A stretch of DNA of 64,000 bases from Blepharisma stoltei (lineage: Eukaryota; Ciliophora; Heterotrichea; Heterotrichida; Blepharismidae): the NCBI GenBank assembly GCA_914767885.1, contig CAJZBQ010000035.1:744001-808000 (forward strand). The letters are read 5' to 3'. Positions 22,347-31,858 of this stretch are shown piece by piece; the stretch's first letter is position 1; the number at the start of each line of letters is the position of its first letter. The position numbers were made by a program, and so were the translations under genes. The notes beneath the pieces were generated by a model. The model was not told the origin of the DNA. It searched no databases and saw nothing but the letters and a program-made list of their open reading frames with translations.

Positions 22347-23515
22347 TTAAATGGATCTAAGCTGATTTTTGTCAATTAAAGGTGCTAAATTTCCAATATG
22401 CAAAAGTATGTCTTCAAGCCCATGAACTCTTGCCCACCAGAAATAAAGAGCCCCTGCAATCATAATTCCTTCATTTACAAACATCAGAACAATCCCAGCT
22501 CCAAATGTAACACTCCAATCAGACCACGTTTCCCCATCTTCACTAACTCCCCCCCTACCCTTCGTGAGTGAACAAAAACATTTTGTTCACTCACGGAGGT
22601 GGATTAATTTTTTTTTTTAAAATAATTTTATATATAAATTTTATAGAAAAAAAATTTTTTTCAAAAAAAATCCTAATTTGCAAAAATTGGAAAGCAAATA
22701 TTAATTTGATTTATAAAATTTATGTTTTAAAACGCAATTTGTTTAAAATTAAACAGAATTAGCTCTAGATTTCATTAGAGTAATTATCACTTCTATGTCA
22801 GAATTTTTTTCCATAAAAATTTTTTCGATTAAAAAAATTTTTGTTCACTCACTGAGGGTCGGTTTTTGGCAGAAATAGGAATTTTTCCAATGGTTTTGTT
22901 CACTCACAGGGGGAAGTAAGAGAATAAAAGTTTGACACCGATAAATAAAGAATAATCCCTATAGAATATGCAATTGGTACTAAATAATGAGATATTTGCA
23001 GACTTAATATCTTAAAACACGTACATCCAAATGATAAACTTACTCCCTCGAAAATCAAAATTTCCCCTCTCTAGCCTTAAGGCCAATTTATTTTTTAATA
23101 AAAATCCAAAAAGTTTTTTTTTTTCTAATGGCGTTGCTCATTAACCAAAGGGTGAAATTAACAAATTCAGCACATTATAGACCATGATCACTAGGCATAC
23201 AATAGAATCAATTAGATAGCATAATGCTGCAGCTTTAAAGTGCCCAGTCCAGTCACATACCTCACTGTCTGTTCCTTCAGGCTTAGTACAATAATATTTA
23301 TCAAATTCCTCGAATGTTGTAAGTGTATATGCATCCATTCCATTATACTCAAACTTTTTAGTGACGTCTTGCATTGAAATATAATAGGTATTGCCATAAG
23401 AAAAAGTGGTCACCAAAAAAGTGACCATAATAATTGCGCAGCTGATTAAGTCGAATGTAAATTTCATAAGAGCTTTAGTACGAGGATTTCTTCTTATCAA
23501 AAGTGGCTTGTCCAT
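22347..23515 (-). CDS. four-TM membrane protein, MITE and short IES
   Basis: 225 aa after removing the MITE (22547-22916 plus one TAA) and a 118-bp IES (23043-23160); 678 nt remain. The N-terminus is short and basic (MDKPLLIRRNPRTKALMKF). Hydrophobic segments lie at about 20-40, 98-122, 135-160 and 180-205, with an extracellular loop containing two Cys (KYYCTK, EVCDW). This resembles MARVEL/tetraspan-type membrane proteins but no motif clinches a family. An ATG 24 nt further upstream (23539) is an alternative start. Confidence 0.7.
22547..22916. mobile_element. MITE family A in the 4-TM gene
   Basis: Flanked by TAA (22544-22546, 22917-22919). Hairpin end at left (GTGAGTGAACAAAAACATTTTGTTCACTCAC), direct-repeat end at right. 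Excision gives ...NFYSLSEDGETW in frame. Confidence 0.85.
23043..23160. other. 118-bp TA-bounded IES
   Basis: The upstream frame runs into TAA and the downstream frame is offset. Joining at TA (23041-23042 with 23159-23160) gives YNVLNLLSLSFGCTC in frame and a total length divisible by three. No clear inverted repeats. Confidence 0.65.
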
Positions 23516-23851
23516 ATTAATAGAAATTATCCAATACATAATGGATAAGTATAGATTTCTAGTATTTTAGGATTTGAAGAGTTTCTTTAAATAGAATATT
23601 ATTTTATTAAATTAGTTAATAAAAAGCTATGAACTAATAAGTCCCTTCAATCTATGCAATGTACATTAATGATTTAAGGGTCTAGACTTACTTAAAAAAT
23701 ATGATCAAATAGCCTGATTAAATATAATTCTATGATATTAAATAAAAATCTATTATATTTGATTCATTAATAACATAAATTAAATTTCTCTGAACAAAAA
23801 AAGATCCGAAAATTTATCCGCGCAATATGAAAGCCAAAATAAATTTAATTA

Positions 23852-24130
23852 ATGAAAGAAAGAGATATTCCAACCCTCATCAGACTTGCAAAAACCGGGA
23901 TAAATTTATCGACATTTGAAAAAGACAATAGAGAAAAGCTTGAGAATTTAGTAACCGATTTAGAAAACGAAATGAAGACTGTTTTAGTCATGTACAAGCT
24001 TAAGGAAAATGAATCCCTATCCAAAATGAATAGATACACAGATGAGCTTGCTCTAAGCTTACCAGACAATATAAAACAAATGCGGCTTGAAGATTATTGC
24101 AAATTTAAAACAGAAGAAGAGCTATTTTAA
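23852..24130 (+). CDS. small charged helical protein
   Basis: 92 aa, ATG to TAA, predicted almost entirely helical and charged (NREKLENLVTDLENEMKTVL). No signal peptide, Cys or zinc motif. Coding character is good and the codon usage matches neighbours. Length and helix pattern resemble small subunits of complexes, but I do not recognise it. Confidence 0.6.
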   Translation: MKERDIPTLIRLAKTGINLSTFEKDNREKLENLVTDLENEMKTVLVMYKLKENESLSKMNRYTDELALSLPDNIKQMRLEDYCKFKTEEELF

Positions 24131-24232
24131 TATAAAAACAATTAATTAGCAATAAATTTATTTAAAAAGCCTTCCAGAACATACAAAATTCATTTTCTTT
24201 AATAATTTGATTTTTTAAATATAAATAGGGGC

Positions 24233-24337
24233 TTATTCTGTCTTCTCAGGTTTCTGAGCTTTTAGCTTGTTTATTTTCCATATCTTGTAAAGCATATAAG
24301 GAAGTACAAACAAAAGTGTGTAAAGCCAAAGGACCAT
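24233..24337 (-). CDS. possible 34-aa single-pass membrane microprotein
   Basis: ATG at 24337; one hydrophobic segment (VLWLYTLLFVLPYMLY) followed by a basic tail ending KPEKTE. It is divergent from the eL41 gene with only about 20 bp between starts. The longer frame up to 24433 is the antisense of eL41 and should not be used. The size and shape resemble tiny ER membrane subunits such as OST4, but there is no diagnostic motif. Confidence 0.4.
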   Translation of the reverse strand: MVLWLYTLLFVLPYMLYKIWKINKLKAQKPEKTE

Positions 24338-24359
24338 TTTATTATGGCTAATAATAAAT

Positions 24360-24437
24360 ATGAGAGACAAGTGGAGGAAGAAGAGGATGAGAAGACTCAA
24401 AAGAAAGCGCCGAAAGATGAGACAAAAGGCCAAGTAA
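24360..24437 (+). CDS. RPL41: ribosomal protein eL41 (25 aa)
   Basis: ATG-AGA-GAC-AAG-TGG ... AAG-TAA encodes 25 residues: MRDKWRKKRMRRLKRKRR then KMRQKAK. This is nearly identical to eukaryotic eL41 (second residues RA changed to RD, tail RQRSK to RQKAK). eL41 is a single basic helix bridging the ribosomal subunits. It is too short for ordinary ORF calls and is hidden under a longer antisense frame. An upstream out-of-frame ATG (24344) lies in the leader. Confidence 0.93.
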   Translation: MRDKWRKKRMRRLKRKRRKMRQKAK

Positions 24438-24449
24438 GGAATAAGTAAC

Positions 24450-25830
24450 GCACAAATTGTGTAAATGACTTTTGACTGATTAATTTTTAATTCTTAAAAA
24501 ATTCTGAAATATGCAAACGCTGATGCGGAAGTAGTCAGCTGATTTTAAAGTAAATGCACCTTAATGCATAGGAAGGAGATTTCTCGTTTATTAATATAGG
24601 TGAAAATAAAAGTGATGAGCTTTTGAGTGAATTTTTCCATTAAAAGCAGCAGAAACACTATTCTAGATAGAAAAACAAAAAGGATGTCATTTATTAATAA
24701 AAAGCAAGAATTGAAAATAAAAATTTGAAGTTAGAAATATGAAAAATCGAGCAAAATGCTCACTCTATCGTATGCAATTGAGCAGTATTTTTGGGTTCTT
24801 CAGAACGCTGTTTATATATATATTTTTTAATGGAAAACTTATTCAATCTGTAAAATTTATGATTAAAAATGCTACTCTCAAAGTTTAATGGTATTATAAT
24901 ATCAATAATTAATTTATTATTATATTTTAGATAAATTTCTTATAGCTCCCACAGCCTAAAAATGTATTTCAATTGTGAATATCAAATTCCATGCATAATT
25001 CATTTTTGGCTTCTGGATTCAATAAGAAATTAAATAAATCTTTAAAAATATTTATGAAGAAAAAATTAATAATTACTTTATTGTTCAATTATTTAAAATA
25101 AATAGGATCTTAGACTCATTTTACTAGATAAGAAATTATAAAATATCGCATAAATAAGTCGGAGAATTAATATTTCATATTAAATTAATGCTAAATATCA
25201 TAAATCTCTTTGATTCAAATCGTCCAGGCTCATATCATTGCATTTAATTGAAAATTAAGATCATAGAAACCTTATTCTTGCATGAGATTAGCATTCTAAA
25301 TCCTTGCAGATTTTGTTAGATATTCAATTTTTGTAATTATAAATAATTGAGATGAATACCAGCAAGCCACTTAAAGTAACTTATAAATTAAAGCAAATTT
25401 GGCTTTTTATTCAAAATATAATTAAAGTAAATCAAGGTAGCTTTATAATGATTTATATGAGAGGCTTGCGCTTGAAGTAATTTTTCGGATAAATTCAATT
25501 GATTGGCGAATTTCCTACTATAGGAGGAAAAGTTAAGATAAAAAATTCCGGATGAAATATAAAATGTTCCGATCAAAAAGGCACACCAAATTTTTCAATT
25601 TTATCTAGAAAAATTCTTAGAAATACGATAAAAACTTCATTTCCTCGATTTAACAAATATTTTAACTCAAATAAGACTGAAAATAATACTTGATGAAATT
25701 TATTTTGAACATCGCTAACAGGCTAGTACACTTTCGTGCTCATTTGCTAGTAAATAATTTAAACACACTTGATTTAGGATCTCCTGGAGTTCTTTTGAAA
25801 TCTTTTCGCATATTTTAAGTCCATTATATT
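24450..25830. other. AT-rich spacer, no gene seen
   Basis: 1.4 kb without a convincing frame on either strand; no RNA gene recognised. Confidence 0.6.
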
Positions 25831-25840
25831 CATAAAATCA

Positions 25841-26098
25841 ATGGAAGGCCATAGAAATCAAGGAATTTCTCAGCATGCACTCCAAGAACAAGCAGCAATA
25901 ATGCAAAGCTTTGCACGCCAATCTCACAAATGCTTTATGAAATGTGTTCAAAAGCCTTCCAGAAGTCTTTCATCGACTGAAGATCGTTGCTTAACAAATT
26001 GTGTGGATAGATTTTATGATACACAGCAATTTTTGATTGAAAGACTACAAGGATTAGCCCAGAAAGAGCAAGAAAAAGCAGGAATGGTCAATCATTAA
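25841..26098 (+). CDS. TIMM8: Tim8-type small TIM chaperone
   Basis: 85 aa with the twin CX3C motif of small TIM proteins: C31-x3-C35 and C50-x3-C54, 14 residues apart. The words CVQKPSRSLSSTEDRCLTNC and DRFYDTQQFLIERL match the Tim8 branch (CMDKPG..LDS.E.C..NCVERF.DTS.FI..RL) better than Tim9, 10 or 13. These proteins form hexamers in the mitochondrial intermembrane space that escort inner-membrane precursors. Uninterrupted. Confidence 0.88.
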   Translation: MEGHRNQGISQHALQEQAAIMQSFARQSHKCFMKCVQKPSRSLSSTEDRCLTNCVDRFYDTQQFLIERLQGLAQKEQEKAGMVNH

Positions 26099-26170
26099 AA
26101 CTTATCGCTTAATTAAATATCTACCTCTATGAATTCTGCAAGTATAATTTTTCAGTAAAAATTTATCTCA

Positions 26171-26951
26171 CTCCCCCCCCCTTTAAATTGGAACTAAAAA
26201 TTTGTTCCAATTTAAAGGGGGGTTTAATTTTTTTTTTTAAAAAAAAATATCAATATAAAATTTTTTATAAAATATATAAAAATTAAAAAAAAAAAATTCG
26301 AAAGCTTATCGAATTGGATCAATAAATTTGTTTAATAAAATGCTATTTACTTTTTATCCTTTAAAACAAAGCAAGATATAACTAAATTTTCATTATTAGT
26401 TAATATTAATTGGTATCAAAATTATTTACGCAAAAATTTTTATTTTTATTGATAAAAAAATTAAAAAAAAAAAAATAAATTTTAGAAATTTATCGATCAA
26501 AGTGCTAATTTAGATGCTATTTATACTCTATTCTTTAAAATAAAGCAAGGAATAAGTAAATTTTGAAATTTTATAAAGAATTCCTATTGAATTTATATCA
26601 AAACTATCCAAATATAAAAAATATCATTTTTACCAAAAAAACAAAAAAATTTTTTTGAAAATTTTTAAAAAAAAATTTAATTTTTTTTAAAATTTAGCAA
26701 TTAAGGATAATAAATTTATTTAAATAAGATGCTCTTTATACTTTTTCTCTTAAAAAAGAGCAAGATATAAATAAATTTTTAATTTTAGTTAAGAAGAAGC
26801 ATTTAACTTATATCAAAACTTTTTAGATAAAAATTTATATATAATTTTTTATTATAAAATTAAATTTTGTTCCAATTTAAAGGGTGGTTAATTTACCAAA
26901 AAAGTGGAAATTTTGCCGATATATTTTGTTCCAATTTAAAGGGGGGGGGAG
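26171..26951. mobile_element. MITE family C (barcode TTTAAATTGGAAC)
   Basis: 781 bp flanked by TCA (26168-26170, 26952-26954). Left hairpin end: CCCTTTAAATTGGAAC then its inverse GTTCCAATTTAAAGGG. Right direct-repeat end: two copies of GTTCCAATTTAAAGGG about 60 bp apart, finishing GGGGAG. The body contains three diverged tandem units of about 190 bp (AGATGCT-TTTA... AAAGCAAG-ATAA...TATCAAAAC). Confidence 0.85.
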
Positions 26952-26959
26952 TCAGGAAA

Positions 26960-27620
26960 ATGTATTTTTATATTTAAATAGCTATCAGCTCTAAATAATT
27001 AGATATCTCGACAAGGTTTCTTCTTTACTAGGTCTTTATGTGCAACTTTGCATTGCCTTTATATAGATGTCGTGGGTAATGCGAAGGGCTGCTTATATAA
27101 TTTTTTTCACGAGTCAAAAATCAAGAGGAGATGTGGGATTAGAATGAATTTTAATATTTTAGGTACACAAAATTGATCCTCTATTGTCTTAAGAGGTCCC
27201 ATAATGAGGGACAAAAGGAGGCGAAAATCTTCTTATTTTTGACTGTAATAATTTATTTTGGCTTCAGAAGCTATATATTGAATTGCTTCGTATTTTATAG
27301 AACGGGATTTTGGTTTCCAGCAAGCATTGAAATAAGCCCTTTAGGGTTATGATTTTGATTCCTATCTCATAAATCGCATAGCTATTTATAATATCTAGAA
27401 ATTGGCTATACTTGATTGCTAATGCTTTGATAAATGGGTCAGCATGAAGAAGCACAGTCTACTTTTTTATCTTCACCTTGGTAAATATATGGAATAATTG
27501 AGTACTTAATTCAATGTTCCTTTTTCAGAGTTTAAGTTGAAATACTTTTTCATCCATTTTTATAATGGTGATTTATTTTTCTCTTCCATTAACTTCAATT
27601 CAAATTTTTTATTTGTTAAT
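26960..27620. other. spacer, no gene seen
   Basis: Upstream region of the F-box gene; AT-rich, with no convincing frame. Confidence 0.5.
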
Positions 27621-27622
27621 AA

Positions 27623-28579
27623 ATGAAAAATTTGGCTATCAATCAGCTTATTGAAATCCTTTCATTTCTGAGCACTACTGAAATCTACTGGATTTTTGCC
27701 AGAATCAATAAATCTTGCCGAAAATCTGCATATTCTGTTCACGTAATTCAAAATATCCTTAAAAACGAGCTTGGGCTCCCTTTCATTCAGAACAAAGATT
27801 TGAAATCGCTGATTGAAATTTTAAAATTTAATACATGTACAGCCCAAAAATCTCGAAAATCAAAGAGATTGACCTTCTTTGGCTATGCGACTAACGGAGG
27901 GGTTTTGCTCAATACATCTCAGTATTGGATCGGAAACTTGTTTCTCGAAGCCAAAGAATGTGGAGCGATGTATAGTTCAATTAAAGATAAAAACATAACA
28001 TGTGCAGCAGTAGTTGGGCAGGATGTAAATTATGAATTTAAAGGACTTAATGATTTAATAACTGACCATGATGACCCAAATACAGTTGAATCGTATATTG
28101 ATCATTCTTTTATAAAAAAATCAAAAATAAAAGCATGTATTCATACAATTGTAATAGAAAGACCAAAGACTTTTACTTGTCCTTTAAAAGTGTTCTTGAT
28201 AATGACAAGTGATAGCTATTATCCAATCAATCATACAATTTTTAATGATTTTGATGATGTGAAAGGATATAGTGATTTACAGACAGAAATTGAAGGAAAA
28301 TCGACAATTTTATGTGAAAAAGAAGAAAATGGGATAAAAATAGTTGAATTTCAGAGGGATGAAAAAGATTTGCAGCTGATATGCTGGGGGCGATATGAAA
28401 ATAAGGCATCAACTAAAGCTGTAATTGAACTGCAGCAGAAAAGATGCTGTAAATATCTGTATTTTAAATTTATTGAAGGGGAAAGCAGCTCACAGCTGCT
28501 ATGGCTCCATAATAATGTGAGATCAAATATTGATGTAAACGGCATCAGTATTTTTGGGAATTTTATAAATTGTTTTTAA
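27623..28579 (+). CDS. F-box-like protein with C-terminal beta domain
   Basis: 318 aa. Residues 1-45 fit an F-box (LAINQLIEILSFLSTTEIYW, then FARINKSCRKSAYS). After a Lys-rich linker the remaining 230 residues are beta-rich with no Cys-rich motif, ending QLLWLHNNVRSNIDVNGISI, which recalls jelly-roll domains of F-box substrate receptors. Probable role: substrate adaptor of an SCF ubiquitin ligase. Uninterrupted; followed 37 bp later by a propeller gene on the same strand. Confidence 0.6.
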   Translation: MKNLAINQLIEILSFLSTTEIYWIFARINKSCRKSAYSVHVIQNILKNELGLPFIQNKDLKSLIEILKFNTCTAQKSRKSKRLTFFGYATNGGVLLNTSQYWIGNLFLEAKECGAMYSSIKDKNITCAAVVGQDVNYEFKGLNDLITDHDDPNTVESYIDHSFIKKSKIKACIHTIVIERPKTFTCPLKVFLIMTSDSYYPINHTIFNDFDDVKGYSDLQTEIEGKSTILCEKEENGIKIVEFQRDEKDLQLICWGRYENKASTKAVIELQQKRCCKYLYFKFIEGESSSQLLWLHNNVRSNIDVNGISIFGNFINCF

Positions 28580-28616
28580 TGTTAATTTATTATATAAGAA
28601 TAGAAAAATCGCATCA

Positions 28617-30020
28617 ATGAGTTTAGAAGCTTACATCGACATAAGATTTGCAGACCCAGTCATTTCCCTCTCTATAAACCAAAGAGGTCTCTGTTATGGT
28701 AGTGCTTTAGGTCGTGTTCTTTACTACAACTTCAATACTCATGAAGAAACCCCAATAACTGAGTTTAGTGAAGAGTGCATAAGAGGGGTTTCACTATCTG
28801 CTGATGGCTCATTATTTATAGCAATTGGAGATCTTTACTGTTGAGCAGTTTTAAACCCAGATTCTTTACAGTCCTCCAGAGAAGTAATTAATCATGAAAG
28901 ATTGCACTCAAATGATGACTGTGGCTATACACAAGTCTTAATGAAAGATGACACTGTATGCATACTTACAATCACTCAGCTTGCTGGGATTGCTGACAGA
29001 GCTGACACTATATATATTACAAATATTTCAAGCCAAATTAAGCTGAAATTTGAAATCCCGAGTTTGCCCCCTCAGTCAGTTCCTTATGATTTTGATGGGA
29101 AAAGGCTATTATGAATGGAATGAGGCACTAATCTTCTACTCCCCCCCTCCGTGAGTGAACAAAACCATTAGAAAAATCGCTATTTTTTGCCCAAAAACCC
29201 ACCCTCCGTGAGTGAACAAAAATTTTTTATGGAAAAAAATTTTGATATATAAGTGATAATTAGCATAATGAAATCTAGTACTAATTCTGTTTAATTTTAA
29301 ACAAATTGCTTTTTAAAACATAAATTTTATAAATTAAATTAATATTTGCTTTCCAATTTTTGCGAATTAGGATTTTTTCAAATTTCGAAAAAAATATTTT
29401 TATATAAAATTTATATATAAATTTTTTTAAAAAAAAAAAATTAACCCCCCTCCGTGAGTGAACGAAATTTTTTTGTTCACTCACGGAGGGGGGGAGTTAG
29501 GACATTTAAAATGTATGATTTCACAACTCAAGCAGTCAGTGAGATAGCTGCATATGAAAAAAAATATGGACACATCACACATGTTAAGCTACTCCAAGAT
29601 TCAATTTTATTAGTCAGAAATCACAGAAGTTTGATCCTTGTTGACATATCAACAGGGGTTACAAGACATATTCTAGGAACTCATAAAGCTGACATTGTGG
29701 CTTTAAATTGGCTTTGTCTAAAAGAAGGGATTGCATCAATGGCTAGTGATGATGATAACATTACGGCTACAAAGCTAGTAATTATAGCAGTAGACTATGA
29801 TGGGAATATATGTTTATGAGATAACCAAGGACTAGCAGAGTGTATACAGATAAAAAACCTCCCTCAGCTGACCCCTCCCTATCAGAAACTTATGTATTTC
29901 TCTATGGGCTACCCATATATTGTTGCAGCCCATGATGTAAAAATCGCATTTTCAAGTGACTTAGGAGTTTTGGTTGTGCGCTCAAAGTATTTGGAATCAC
30001 TTCAAAACTTGCAAACTTAA
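28617..30020 (+). CDS. WD40-like beta-propeller protein, MITE-interrupted
   Basis: About 347 aa once the MITE near 29139-29498 is removed. In-frame TGA occurs five times or more as Trp (DLYC-W-AVLNP, RLL-W-MEWG, ICL-W-DNQG), the last being the WD position of a blade. Repeated pattern of hydrophobic strands with GH/SxDG turns supports a propeller. Note that joining at the duplicated trinucleotide is one base out of frame here; an in-frame join (TNLLRTFKMYD) needs 360 rather than 361 nt removed. Convergent with the next gene, 27 bp apart. Confidence 0.7.
29139..29496. mobile_element. MITE family A with mismatched flank
   Basis: Direct-repeat end left, hairpin end right; sequence close to the family A consensus. 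The flanks are CTA (29136-29138) and TTA (29497-29499), the only fresh-looking copy with unequal trinucleotides. Confidence 0.85.
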
Positions 30021-30047
30021 ACTAATGCATACTATATTAATTATAAA

Positions 30048-31193
30048 TTAATTATCCCACATAATGAGGGTTCCGTTTGAATGACCTGTGTAAATTGATC
30101 CATAATATTCATCATACGCCAAAGTCGATACGTTGACAAGCAGCCTATCAGCAACAATTTCTGCGATGCAAGTCCCACTCATGAGCTCTAAGACTTTTAT
30201 GACTCCACTGCTTTTCCTATCATTTCTTGTTACATTAGAAGGCCTTCCCGGTGTTCTAGATTCGCTACAGCATATCAACAGCAAGTCTTGCTTCCTTGTT
30301 ACATACAGTCTACTCGGAACATAAGCTCTTATACTTGTGCATAACGGCGCATGAAAAGTTTTAAGCAAATTCCCTTGAAAATCCCACAGCTCAATAATTC
30401 CAGCCCTTAAAGCAAGGAATTTCATTTTTTCCTGAAGGAATATAAAAGCCTGTGGAGAGAAGAAATTTGCAACCAAAATGTGCGTCGATTGCAAAAGATC
30501 AAAAATCACCAAAGGCTCTCCAGCTTGTTTAAGGAGCAAGAATTGATTAAATAGCTCAAGTAGTTCAATCATTCTAACAGGCTTTATAGGAATTTGGTAA
30601 ACATTAAGCAAGTGGCCGTTAGCAATCGACACAAGCTTTGAAGTTAAAACTCCGCCCTGAGGCCCATAAACTAAAAGAACAAGATCTGTGCTCAGCCTGA
30701 TTTCTTCCACCAGAGGGTCTGCAATTTGGAAAGCCAAGGAGTAATTATTCATTCTCCAGAACTTAAAACTGCCTCTTGTAGCTGATCTCGTAAGGATAAT
30801 TTGGTTTGTGTCGTCAAATTCTATAAAGCCTGGAGTCCTTAAATCTTCGTCTTTAAATATCGGTACGCTTTCTAAGGCTCCTTTTTCTATAGATTCCATT
30901 GGATAGGACCTGCATATGAGTCTTCCGTCGAGATCTTCGTCTCGGAGCGTTATCAGGATTACTGATTGATTTGCTTTATTATAAAATAAAGTCCTCGTTT
31001 TTTCACTCTCACCTGTTAAATTAAACAGTTCTTTGCATGTGACCTTGTCTAAGACAAGGCAACATCCTCTATTTGTAATAACAAATAAAAATGAGCTCGT
31101 TGGAATTATTTCAGAAATTCCGCCTTTTCGGAGAGAATGCCTCTTGCTTGAGCTTGGGCTGATTGCTGTGAGGGATTTGTATTGATTTTTCAT
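30048..31193 (-). CDS. WD40-like beta-propeller protein
   Basis: 381 aa, uninterrupted, ATG at 31193 and TAA. Several blade-like repeats with DF-x-GN/WD motifs: IIELWDFQGNLLKTF and GTLIMWDN at the C-terminus, which closes the propeller. The N-terminal 25 residues are Ser/Lys-rich. No catalytic motif; a protein-interaction scaffold is expected. It is convergent with another propeller gene at 28617-30020, but the two are not obviously close paralogues. Confidence 0.7.
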   Translation of the reverse strand: MKNQYKSLTAISPSSSKRHSLRKGGISEIIPTSSFLFVITNRGCCLVLDKVTCKELFNLTGESEKTRTLFYNKANQSVILITLRDEDLDGRLICRSYPMESIEKGALESVPIFKDEDLRTPGFIEFDDTNQIILTRSATRGSFKFWRMNNYSLAFQIADPLVEEIRLSTDLVLLVYGPQGGVLTSKLVSIANGHLLNVYQIPIKPVRMIELLELFNQFLLLKQAGEPLVIFDLLQSTHILVANFFSPQAFIFLQEKMKFLALRAGIIELWDFQGNLLKTFHAPLCTSIRAYVPSRLYVTRKQDLLLICCSESRTPGRPSNVTRNDRKSSGVIKVLELMSGTCIAEIVADRLLVNVSTLAYDEYYGSIYTGHSNGTLIMWDN

Positions 31194-31241
31194 TTGAAAG
31201 TAACTGCATTCTAGCTGCCCTGTTTCTCTGAGGAAGAGAGA

Positions 31242-31417
31242 TTAGGTTAGGTTATTAAAGTTAGGTGTTAGACAGATTGGTGATACAGTCACCAAAGACC
31301 TCCTGTATGGAGGCCAAGCGCTTTTAGACTTTAGTCCACAGTGTCTTTCCCTGAAGGTGGATGCTACTTCCGGTACCTTCTGTCTCTTCATTGCCTTGCG
31401 GTTTCAGTCTTGAGTGA
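31242..31417 (-). mobile_element. 5'-truncated retroposon copy
   Basis: 176 bp flanked by TGAGGAAGAGAGA (31229-31241, 31418-31430). Its reverse complement aligns with the last about 180 bp of the 527-bp element at 42484-43010, including GACAGAAGGTACCGGAAGTA and the CCTAA-rich tail, so the copy lacks the 5' two thirds. It lies 5' of the propeller gene. Confidence 0.8.
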
Positions 31418-31430
31418 TGAGGAAGAGAGA

Positions 31431-31858
31431 GTTTGGAATATTGGTCATTTTAATTTTTAAATTTATTTTGGGGGAATTAAGTTTTTTATCAAAATGGAAA
31501 AATGTGGAAATAAGAATACTATATATCAAGTTAAGTGATTTTTCTTTAATATAGAGAAAATCCTTTATCATTTTTAAATATAGCTTCTAGCTTTTATTCT
31601 TGCAATCAATATAATTGGGTCCTATATATAACTGATAGCCCTATATAAGAATATCATTCAATTGCAACGCTTTTATCCTCTGCTCTTAATCACAACTGCC
31701 ATCTTAATTCTTACATTCCATGCAAACATATACATAACAAAAAGTCTCCTAAAACCCCTAAAATTTTCCACCAAATGATAGATTTTCAATATTAATTAAT
31801 TTCTCATCCACCCATCATATTATTTAAAAATCAACCAAAACTATTTTTCAGATAAATA
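31431..31858. other. divergent intergenic region
   Basis: AT-rich spacer between the minus-strand propeller and the plus-strand gene at 31859; no gene seen. Confidence 0.5.

Noticed and set aside
24233-24433. 66-aa two-TM membrane protein
   Set aside because: Its first half is the antisense of eL41; only the part from the internal ATG (24337) is kept as a possible microprotein.
26171-26951. CRISPR-like array (repeated units with spacers)
   Set aside because: The units are diverged 190-bp tandem repeats inside a MITE in a eukaryotic genome; no short identical repeats.
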